Shown piece after piece: positions 10,892 through 19,626 of a stretch of DNA of 64,000 nt. The translations under genes were made by a program, and so were the position numbers. This stretch comes from Mantis religiosa. Lineage: Eukaryota; Arthropoda; Insecta; Mantodea; Mantidae. The stretch lies in NCBI GenBank assembly GCA_030765055.1, contig JAUKNK010000326.1, positions 248,001-312,000 on the forward strand. Direction: 5' to 3'. Positions within the stretch are counted from its first letter, which is position 1. Each line of letters begins with the position of its first letter. The notes beneath the pieces are model-generated. The model ran no database searches. It saw nothing but the letters and a program-made list of their open reading frames with translations, and was not told where the DNA came from.

Positions 10892-11370
10892 TGTGACTTT
10901 GTGGGTTCGTAGAATGAAAAGTCCAATTTGCAGAAATTCAGAATGTTCATCGTTTCCGTAGAAATACACTTTGGTCAATCCTTACAGTAGCAGAATTACG
11001 TCACATACACAATTACATTCTACCAAGGTGGTTGACCACAACAAAAAGTTCACTTTCAAAACACACAAATTCCAGTTACAACTCTGGTTATGATTGTCCG
11101 ATAAACTAGCCACGACATCGTTTTATACACGACCATTCATGATTACAGACTGCTATAGAATGTTCTATATCAATCAAGATGTCACCAAAATTTTCCATTT
11201 ATCTAACTTTACTTGTTTCGGGGCCCAAATGACCTTGTTGTCGACGGGCCCTTAAACACCACTCACTCACTACTTGTTTCGGCACACCTTTCGTCTCCGC
11301 ACGCCATTATCTGTCCCTTATCTCTCCGCGCCGCCCTGTCTCTTTATGCGCGTTGCCGCCAGTCTCGACA
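10892..11370 (-). repeat. LTR-like dispersed repeat X, inverted copy
   Basis: On the minus strand this begins TGTCGAGA and ends AAGTCACA. It matches 33435-33879 (plus strand) over its length, and the homology seems to stop at those TG and CA ends. It is interrupted by the 49-bp insertion at 11222-11270. The TG...CA ends and the internal AATAAA in the other copy suggest a solo LTR, but no flanking duplication is visible. Confidence 0.5.
11222..11270 (+). mobile_element. 49-bp insertion of the 3' end of the element H family
   Basis: The 49 bases match the extreme 3' end of the RNase H LINE H: the hairpin with GGCCC and GGGCC arms, then CTTAA, then CACT-type repeats. They are flanked by a perfect 12-bp target-site duplication, TACTTGTTTCGG, at 11210-11221 and 11271-11282. 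The inverted paralogue of the target near 33560 lacks both the insert and the duplication, so the empty site is visible in the same window. Confidence 0.9.
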
Positions 11371-11549
11371 ATAATATGGGACACGCCATTTTTATTATCT
11401 TGGTTGTACAGAGCAACATATTTATTCGGTTGACAAAGTATTCAATACTAATCACTATTTTTACATACTTCTCCTCGTTGTTCAGAAATGGCTCTGTATG
11501 CGACCTATTATCGCGCAGTAAAAGTTTTTCTTCTGTTTATTTCCGTCCT
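11371..11549. repeat. background repeat fragment with CAGAAATGGCTCTGTATGCG landmark
   Basis: This resembles the landmark regions at about 56030 and 62653 (GGCTCTGTATGC followed by a CGCGCAGTA-like string). A short retroelement-like open frame in the area is not supported. Confidence 0.55.
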
Positions 11550-11772
11550 CGAAAGTTAAGTCATATCGGACGATGAATGAAATGAGTCAATTGCTGCTAA
11601 AATGAGTCCAGGGTCCATGGAGTTTAGAGTTGCCCAACATTCGTGTATCCGCATAAGGGAAAACCCTGAAAAAACCCTTATCCAAGTAACTCACCCTAAC
11701 CCAGATTCGAACTCGGGACCTCTTGAACATGAGGCACAGACGTTACCATCTACGCTACCGATGCGGGCACAG
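11550..11772 (-). mobile_element. tRNA-derived SINE
   Basis: On the minus strand the 5' end is tRNA-like: an A box TAGCGTAGATGG (plus-strand 11746-11757) and a B box GAGTTCGAATC (11704-11714) lie about 30 bases apart. These are pol III internal promoter elements. An unrelated body follows, and the end is near TTCATTCAT-type repeats around 11555-11580. The insert separates two parts of a background block that are adjacent at about 56050-56110, which supports insertion. Exact ends are uncertain. Confidence 0.75.
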
Positions 11773-13410
11773 TTCAAGCTGTGTAATTATTCGCTATGTT
11801 TTATAGAAAATTATAATTATTCTCATAAGTTAAAGAATCGTTTTTGTTGAGTATGAATAAAACGTATCTGGTGTATCTACTTAGAAAATAGTAACGGAAA
11901 AAGAATTTGTCTTTGGGAGGGAAAGTATTTGCTCCAACCTTTCAGCACATTCTATATCACGCTCTGTTATTCTACTAACACTAGTGGTCAACTATAAAAA
12001 TAATATTTGGAAAATCTGACCCGAATAAATGACCATTTAGCACATTTCTGAAATGCTTTGAATTTTAGGTTACACTTACACCTTTCTCATTGCTGTTATA
12101 TATACGTAGTAACTATTTGTCATTTTCTCTACTGCCTTATATTAAATACAGCAAATTTTAACTTCCAACTAAAACCTTATATCATTATTTCATATCAAGC
12201 AACCTTCAGCCACCTGTGAATAAAACGGAAAGGCATACTAGAAAGGGCCAGCAACTTAGACCAAAACGAAAATCTAAGAAGGTATCTACATTGGGCATAT
12301 TCTAATGATGTGATACAAAGACAGCCCACAGCTGACACTTTACACTTGAACTCTTATTCTCGCTGAAAAGGCTCTACCAATTTCGATTAGTCACATATAT
12401 TCAAGATACCTTCATCATAAATTAAATGTTTTAAGTTTTCTGGAATATCCTCAGAGACTTCTTCATCCAAGAACATATTTGCTTTATTGCTAAATTGTAA
12501 TAGGGAGGCAAATTATTACAACACAAAAACTTAGAAATCTTTATAACCACAATTTATGTAACTTTTATGGAATTAAACATTTCATAAGCATTCCTTGTTA
12601 TCTGTATAAATTTGCTAAAATTGATACCCAAATCAAATACGAGTCACAATGCGACCTGCTCATAAAACATTTCACTATCTCGTAAAGACTTCTATATTAA
12701 CATATTCCCCTTTCGTCTATAAGACAATTATCAATATGTTGATGTTTATCTCGAGATAAATGATAGTGCTATAGATGTTTGTACCAATTAGCTCTACAAG
12801 TGTCACGGACGTAAAACAGATATTTCTAAATAATTCCAGTTCCAGTTTTACGATCTGATTACTTATTTTTCAACATCGTTTTACTGCAACTGTCTATTAA
12901 TCTTTGTGTTCTTCACTGTAACAACTTGTAGAAATTACCTCTAATTGTATGTTGTAATTTTTTCTCCTGATACTCATTTTAGGTTTTCTTAAGTCTGGTA
13001 CTATTGACAGAATTTCTTTCAAATACATCTATTGATTATATTTGCATATATGACGGTAATATGGAAACATTCAGACAAATCCTTAAAGTCCGTCCCGGTA
13101 GCGTCTGATGTAACTTAACGGTGAATGACGTAAATTACAAATACCTTTTAGGACTTGCTCACTACGTAGTCGCATTGTATAACGGGGTTGCGGAAAACAC
13201 GCATACCATAGTTAAATTAGCTGGGTTCTAATTGGAGCTTAATTGGAGCTATACGTTCTCTTGTCCTCAGGTGAATGGTTGTAGAAAATGGGTTTTTGTG
13301 GCTGTTGTTGGCTACTCAGTCGTATTAATAATACTTGGTTTGTTGTAGAATTATTAATTTAATTCTTGAATCACTGTTTGTTTATCGACTTGAATCGGAG
13401 ACCACTTTTC
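11773..13410. repeat. background repeat blocks, non-coding
   Basis: No gene is seen. 12420-13040 is a copy of block V (also 8080-8660 and 56330-56770). The remainder is AT-rich. The last bases form the left flank of element E. Confidence 0.6.
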
Positions 13411-13605
13411 AGACTTTTAAATGAGTCGCACAGTAGTCGCCGAGCGGGACGGTTGTGATCCTTCCACCCTCTGCGTGTGTTTACGAGTGCTAAGTTCGTG
13501 TTACTTTATTTCAGCATATTTAGAGTTCACATACATATATAGTGATTGTGATTGTGCTTCGTGTTTGTAGTGGATTATTTACCACTACGTAACACTTATT
13601 CTACA

Positions 13606-14367
13606 ATGGCTCACCAGTCGGAAACTACCGGCCAGCTTGTTCGATCAGCAATGCTAACTGCATATCAAAATGATTCTACTTCACAAGCTAATTGTAATTC
13701 AACGATGCCTACTGGTCATCAATGCCATTCTATACTATCAGCACAACAACCTACGTTCGCTTCTCCACCAGTATTAATGAACAATTCTGGTTCCTCTACC
13801 GATACTACAGTAAATAAATCTATTCTTCAACACTCCCAGCTATCTACAACTCAGGTATCACACACAATTAATAATTCTGTTATACATCATGATGATGACA
13901 ACATGACATACTCTGTCCAATGGAGCAGTCTAATGGGGCATCCAATGTGCGCCATTCAACCGCTCTGTCAGCGAGTCATACCAAACGGCTCTGTACTGCT
14001 CCACATTCGTCATCGCCTAACATGCCACGTTATGCGTATACGATCCCTACATCCACTTATATGCCTACGTAACTTTCAAAATTACCTGCTACTATTGCAA
14101 GAAGTGAAAAAAATGTGTACAATCCGATTTTCGCACTGAGCTTAGGGGCTCTATTCTTAACATTTATGCCACTACTTCTTCTGACTTCCGATGTCTTACA
14201 TCTTACTTCACCTCCATTAATCAAGAATATTATACCTACCGAAATCCGGCTGATAAGCTATTTTCTATAATCATCCGCAATCTTCCTTGCTCTCTCACCG
14301 ATCAAGCAGTGAATGATGAGCTTTGTGCACTGCAATATCCTGTTAAACGGGTCACACGTTTACTTGG
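13606..14367 (+). pseudogene. element E ORF1, 5' part (gag-like), frameshifted
   Basis: The ATG at 13606 (MAHQSETTGQLVRSAM) is preferred to the upstream open frame because it begins a low-complexity Ser/Thr/Gln-rich N-terminus as in Jockey ORF1 proteins. The first frame is open to the TGA at 14137, but homology moves to another frame before that. From about 14126 the second frame reads RGSILNIYATTSSDFR and then NLPCSLTDQAVNDELCALQY and VKRVTRL, the conserved middle of gag. The gene is then cut at about 14367 by insertion of element G and resumes at 18917. Role in the active parent: RNA-binding coat protein. Confidence 0.75.
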
Positions 14368-14443
14368 CACGTTTACTTGGTGTCTGGAGCTAGAGGAGAT
14401 CGGACGTGCCAGGTAGAGAGGCAGGTAGAAACGAGTTGAGACA

Positions 14444-15433
14444 ATGGGTGTTGACTTGGTGGTTTACCGGGCGAGGATCGGAATGTGGTCGGGTCTGCGC
14501 TCACGGGGAGCAAGTAGTCATCGTGAAGGTACTACGGAAACTTCACAGAGTTATTTTGTAATTTTTGTGTTAGTAACTTTACTAGTGATAGGGGGAATTG
14601 AGATTAATCCAGGACCTGTAGCGGACGAACGATGTGGGAGCTGTATTAAAGTTCTGATGACCGGACTTATGTGCAGTAAATGCTCGAAGTGGTTCCACTT
14701 TGGCTGCCAGAAAGTGAAGATGGACATGAACATCGAGGAAACCTGGGAATGTAAGGAATGCAGGGGAGCCAAGACCGTCACTGCAAATCAGAGGAAACTA
14801 GAGCAGCTTCAAGAAGAAGCACGGGAACTACGCATTAAGCTACAACAGGCGGAAGATATCATTCGGTGGCTCGAAGCTGAAAACCGTCAACTGAGGGAGC
14901 AGGGGGAAGAAAGAGTAAAAGAAGAGGAGAAATCGTGCCTAATAGTCTGTGACTCTATTGTGAGACATGCTGGAAATCCAACGGCGGAGGTAGTTTGCTA
15001 TCCTGGCATAAGAGTTGACGGTCTGCTGAGGGAAATCGAGAGAAAGCAAGAGGAGATGGAAGGCAACTATCGGACAATCGTATTACATGTCGGGAGCAAT
15101 GACTTGCGGAGAAGTGTTAATTATGTGTTGGGTGACATGTACGACTTAGTTAAAAGGACAAAACAGCTGTTTCCTTCAGCAAAAATAGTCGTCAGTGGAG
15201 TACTAAGACGACGCGACTCCAGCTGGAGAAAGGTGATGCAGGTGAATGAAGCTTTTTCATGGGTAGCGGAGCGACTGGGTGCTCAGTTTCTTGACCCGAA
15301 TTCGTGGATTGAAGACTGAGACTATGGACGGGATGGAGTACACTTGAACCGAAGAGGATCGTCAAAGCTGGCAGCTTTGTTCGCGAGGGTGACGAAGTGG
15401 GCTGACGGCAACGAGCAGCAAGGGCAGCAATGA
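14444..15433 (+). pseudogene. element G ORF1: 2A, PHD-like finger, SGNH esterase-like, one premature stop
   Basis: One frame runs from ATG 14444 to the TGA at 15431-15433 (330 codons), interrupted only by a TGA at 15317-15319 where family members would have Trp. Residues 36-49 are hydrophobic and run into GGIEINPGP (50-58), a 2A-like motif. Residues about 64-104 carry a Cys4-His-Cys3 pattern (CGSC, CSKCSKWFHFGC, WECKEC), PHD-finger like. Residues about 112-165 are a charged coiled coil. SGNH blocks follow: VCDSIVRHAG with the Ser, LHVGSNDLRR with Gly-Asn, and DGVHLNRRG with Asp-His. The last block lies beyond the premature stop, so the present product would lack half of the catalytic set. CR1 ORF1 proteins are nucleic-acid-binding; the role of the esterase is not established. 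Confidence 0.8.
14552..14617 (+). other. 2A-like ribosome-skipping motif
   Basis: Codons 37-58 of G ORF1 encode a hydrophobic segment ending GGIEINPGP. The canonical 2A core is D-x-E-x-NPG|P. Here the Asp position is Gly, while Glu, Asn, Pro, Gly and Pro are kept. 2A sequences at the N-terminus of ORF1 are known in CR1-group and related LINEs. Whether the Gly variant skips efficiently cannot be told from sequence. Confidence 0.65.
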
Positions 15434-18216
15434 CACCAACTTCAGGAAAACGTAGACTTTCAGGCAGGGGCTGATTCCTTAAGGCTGCTACAGGTACATT
15501 GCCGTAGTATTATGAATAAAATTGTTGAGTTTTGGAATTTAGTAGAAATATGCAATCCAAGTGTCATTATAGGTACGGAATCATGGCTGAATATTGACAT
15601 TAATGATTCAGAAGTATTCAGAACAGATTACAGGGTGTTTAGGAGGGACAGGGATGGAAGCGGAGGGGGAATCTTTATTTGCGCTAAATCAGAGCTAAAC
15701 AGCAAAGCATTATGGGTAGAAGAAGAGGCTTAGATTATGGCAATCGAAATTATTGATCAAGCAAACAAAGGGAATAATTTAACAATAATAGCTTGCTATA
15801 GACCCCCTGGAGAAACTGATTATGCTACACTTCATAAACTAGTGGAGAAAATCTCTTCCGAAGGGGAAAAAATGTTATATTAGCAGGGGATCTAAATCTG
15901 CCAAATGTAAACTGGGACGGACAGTTTATTGGAGGTGAAGCTCAAAAGCTCGTTAACTTTCTGGTTTGGGAGCAGGGGTTATTTCAAGTAGTGAAAACTG
16001 TTACTCGACAATCTGCATTACTGGACGTATTTTTATGCAAACCTAAGTCATTGTTTTCTGCATGCGATGTCTTGTCAGGTATAAGTGACCATCAATGTGT
16101 GCAATCAGACCTAAACTGGAAAGGGCAGACAAACCGGTTTGAAACAGACCAAGTAATTAGTTGGGATTTCCATAGGGCGAACGGGGAGGCTATCCAAACA
16201 GTTCTCCGGGAAAAATATGGGATATTTGTAAAATCTGCCACTAGTGTAAATGAACCATGGGTTAATTTCAAAACACTTATCCTGGAAACAATTAGAGAAC
16301 ACGTACCTTTTAAAGTTATTAAACATAAAGCGGATCCAGAATTTTATACAAAATGTATTAGGAAACTTAAAAGAAAGACTAGGTACGCTTATAATAAAAG
16401 GAAGATATCAGAATGGCATCTTAAAAAATTTAAAGAATTAGCTAAAGAATTACAGGACGAAAAGTTGCAAGCGCAGGAACGATTCTTAGATTACGTTTTT
16501 AGCGGGACAAATAATTGTTGGAGATCATATTACAATTATGTAAAAAGATGCAGGGGAAATAAAGAGAGCATACCAGATTTTAACGTTAATGGGATAGATG
16601 TATTAAGTGATAGGGACAAAGCTAATCTATTAAATTCGCATTTTGTATCGGTTTTTCTTAAATCCGACGATAGTTCCGAACAGGAAATTGGGGAGAGTGG
16701 AGAAACGATTTTTCAAATAATGGCGCCCAAATTACGCAAAAGAATTAAGATGCTGCAAAACCGAAAATCAAGGGGACCAGATAATATACCTACTGAAATA
16801 TTAAAGCTTGGGGGTGAAGCCATGATTCCCTTACTAATGCTCTTGTTCAACATGTCAATTAACAACTGTGCCTTACCGGAAGACTGGAAAACAGCTGTTA
16901 TAGTTCCGATTTATAAAGGGGGTAATAAAACAGATATAAATAATTTTCGGCCAGTTAGTCTAACTTCAGTAGTATGTAAATTAATGGAGCATTTAATTGC
17001 TGAATATATACGAGAGGAGTTAGAAAATAAAAAGTGGTTTAATGAAGCGCAACATGGATTTAGACCTGGGTATTCGTGCGAAAGTCAAATTACTTCATTA
17101 TTTCAAGATTTGGCAGATGAGGTAGATACAGGGGGAAGAAATGATGCAGTGGTAATTGACTTTTCTAAAGCTTTTGATGTAGTGCCACATAGTTTGCTTA
17201 TTTGTAAGCTAGCTAATACAGGAATTGATAAATGCGTAGTATTATGGGTTAAACATTTTTTGAAAGGGAGAACGCAAAAAGTTAAAGTAGGTAAAGAGCT
17301 GTCCGATCTTGGAACTGTAAGTTCGGGTGTGCCGCAAAGCTCAGTACTAGGGCCTTTACTGTTTCTCATTTTTGTTAATGACATTGCTGTTAATATTAAC
17401 TGCCAGATAAGGTTGTTTGCAGACGATTGTATCATTTATAATAAAATTCGGAATACAGTGCATGAAACCGCTCTTCAGGATGATTTAAATGAAATGTGTA
17501 ATTGGGCTGCGGCTAACAAAATGTCAATTAATGCCAAGAAAAGTAAGTCCGTTGTTTTTAGTAGAACTAAGGGCAAAATTATTGTTAACTATCACATGGG
17601 AGGGGTGCAAATTCCACAGGTGGACAGCTGCAAATACTTGGGAGTGTACCTGGCAAGTAATGCTGGATGGGACGAACAAGTAAATTCCACATCTAGGAAT
17701 GCGTGGAAGGCATTACATTTCGTAATGAGAATATTGAAAAAGGGGAGCGCTAGGTCCAGGGAAATTGCCTACAAGGCCTTATTGCGGCCGGTTATGGAAT
17801 ATGGAGTAGCATGCTGAGACCCGTATAGAGCTAACCAAATCGATCCATTAGAAAAAATACAGAAGAGGGCAATAAAATTCATAAAAAGAGGCAAGTATTT
17901 TGGGCCGATAAAAGGAGATGAGACTAAATGGGAGGAATTAAGAATTAGGCGTAAAAAACATAGATTGGTAGCATTATTCAAAGCTAATGCTTGTGTAAAG
18001 GCATGGGTGGACGTTAGTGTAAGGTTAGATAATCCGGATTACTATGGACGAAACGATCATAGGTATAAAATTAAGGGTAGGAGATACAGAACCGACGTAG
18101 GAAAATTTCCTTTTGTTAATAGAACCATTGAAGAATGGAATGAATTGCCTGTAGCAGTCTTTCAGGGCTGTCCCCGGTCGCTGAAGAAATTTAGAAAAAA
18201 TATAGATGGTTTATAG
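15434..18216 (+). pseudogene. element G ORF2 (AP endonuclease-reverse transcriptase), lightly broken
   Basis: The coding region starts directly after the ORF1 stop in the same frame, and no ATG precedes the endonuclease start (LRLLQVHCRSIMNK); the first ATG (15512) is inside it. Endonuclease motifs are HCRSI, GTESWLN, GDLNLPNVNW and ISDHQCV. RT motifs are NNFRPVSLTSVVCKLMEHLI, QHGFRPGYS, VVIDFSKAFDVVPH, GVPQSSVLGPLLF, FADD at 17416-17427 and CKYLGVYL. All visible catalytic residues of the RT palm are kept, and 608 codons (15991-17814) are uninterrupted. Lesions: TAG at 15731, a one-base shift in the A6 run near 15866, and TGA at 17815 where Trp is expected (YGVAC|DPYRANQ). The frame then continues to the true end at 18216. 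Confidence 0.85.
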
Positions 18217-18404
18217 TTTAACTTTTGAATTATAATGGTATATAATATGTAAATAGAGAAGTAATTAGATATGTTTTAAGTGACTAAAGTTAAAATAATT
18301 TCATGTTTTTATTGTTTACTGTGTTATTATTGTAAATCTAGTAATTGTAATTTGATCTGTAATCTTAACTCTGCCACCGGGTAGTACCCAATTGCAGTCC
18401 ATAA
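18217..18404 (+). other. 3' UTR of element G
   Basis: About 190 AT-rich bases follow the ORF2 stop and end in TAGTACCCAATTGCAGTCC, just before the ATAC array. This terminal segment is probably the RT recognition region, by analogy with other CR1 elements. Confidence 0.65.
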
Positions 18405-18916
18405 ATACATACATACATACATACATACATACATACATACATACATACATACATACATACATACATACATACATACATACATACATACATACATACATAC
18501 ATACATACATACATACATACATACATACATACATACATACATACATACATACATACATACATACATACATACATACATACATACATACATACATACATAC
18601 ATACATACATACATACATACATACATACATACATACATACATACATACATACATACATACATACATACATACATACATACATACATACATACATACATAC
18701 ATACATACATACATACATACATACATACATACATACATACATACATACATACATACATACATACATACATACATACATACATACATACATACATACATAC
18801 ATACATACATACATACATACATACATACATACATACATACATACATACATACATACATACATACATACATACATACATACATACATACATACATACATAC
18901 ATACATACATACATAC
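18405..18916 (+). repeat. (ATAC)128 perfect tetranucleotide array
   Basis: The run is 512 bases, or 128 perfect units as presented, forming the 3' tail of element G. None of the frames through it contains a stop, so long open frames on both strands (MYVC and IHTY repeats) are artefacts. One plus-strand frame runs from the array into the gag remnant of element E. Confidence 0.95.
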
Positions 18917-19626
18917 AGAGAGCCCATACCCTTGTGTGCAGTCGAATTAGCAAATAACGATGAAGGCAAAAACATTCTAAATCTTACTCGACTGTTATAT
19001 AGTGTCGTGAAGGTCGAACATCGCCACCGCAAAACTAATATACCGCAGTGTACACGCTTCCAAAACTTTGGACACACCAAGAACTACTGCAATCTGGGTC
19101 CTCGATGTGTGAGATGTTTAGGTGAACACCATTATTCTGAATTCAAGAAACCTTCAACCACACCAGCCAAATGTGTTAACTGTGAACGAGAACATCCGGC
19201 CAATTATCGCGGTTGTCCTCACTATGTGGCGCTGAAGGAGCGCCTCTCTCGACGACCTCAGCAAACAAGCTTCTCACCAGCACCGACACCATCGTCACGT
19301 ACAGTGCCTACACCAGAGCGACGTCCACAGCAGCAACCTCAGCATCAGCATACATCAGTCTTTCACCAAACGACAGCTCCTGGTGCGCAGCAGCGGATCT
19401 ATTCTCAGGTAACGTCTTCTTCTCTTTCTCCTCCGAATGGTCCCTCTGCTGCTCAGCCGATGGATTCTGCTTCGACGCCATCTCTGAATTCTCTCTCTCT
19501 CTCTGGTCTGGTCTGGTCTTACAGATATTCTCCTATTTTCGCGCTTTGCTCAGCCCCATACTACCACAACTAACGCAGCTACTTAGTTCTCTTCTTCTTT
19601 CCACATTTCCCAATGGCAACGCGTAA
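18917..19626 (+). pseudogene. element E ORF1, 3' part (zinc knuckles)
   Basis: This resumes gag at REPIPLCAVELANNDEGKN, just after the ATAC array. Three knuckle-type boxes follow: CTRFQNFGHTKNYC, CVRCLGEHHY and CVNCEREHPANYRGC. A Pro/Gln/Ser-rich tail comes next. The frame changes near 19500; the frame with the expected hydrophobic end (SPILPQLTQLLSSLLL) stops at the TAA 19624-19626. The knuckles bind RNA in Jockey-type ORF1 proteins. The fusion of this frame to the upstream ATAC repeat is accidental. Confidence 0.8.

Larger units (their letters stand above)
14381..18916 (+). mobile_element. element G: CR1-type LINE nested in element E, ending in (ATAC)128
   Basis: About 4.5 kb. Order: short 5' UTR, ORF1 (2A-like segment, PHD-like finger, coiled coil, SGNH-esterase-like domain), ORF2 (AP endonuclease and RT), short 3' UTR, microsatellite tail. 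It interrupts ORF1 of element E. The 5' junction is marked by a 13-bp tandem repeat CACGTTTACTTGG at 14355-14367 and 14368-14380; no longer target duplication is seen, as is usual for CR1. The CR1-group assignment rests on the PHD-plus-esterase ORF1 and the RT motifs. Some 10-20 codons of the host gag appear lost at the junction. Confidence 0.85.

Noticed and set aside
11620..11640. Second HDV-like ribozyme, from a GTTGGGCAAC string on the minus strand of the SINE
   Set aside because: The string is a near-palindrome within the SINE body. No P1, L3 or P2 partners were found around it.
18316..19080. Long minus-strand frames with MYVC repeats
   Set aside because: Artefacts of the same tetranucleotide array.
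18392..19573. 393-codon open frame combining IHTY repeats with zinc knuckles
   Set aside because: The first part is the ATAC microsatellite read without stops and the second is the gag remnant of element E. The fusion is accidental.
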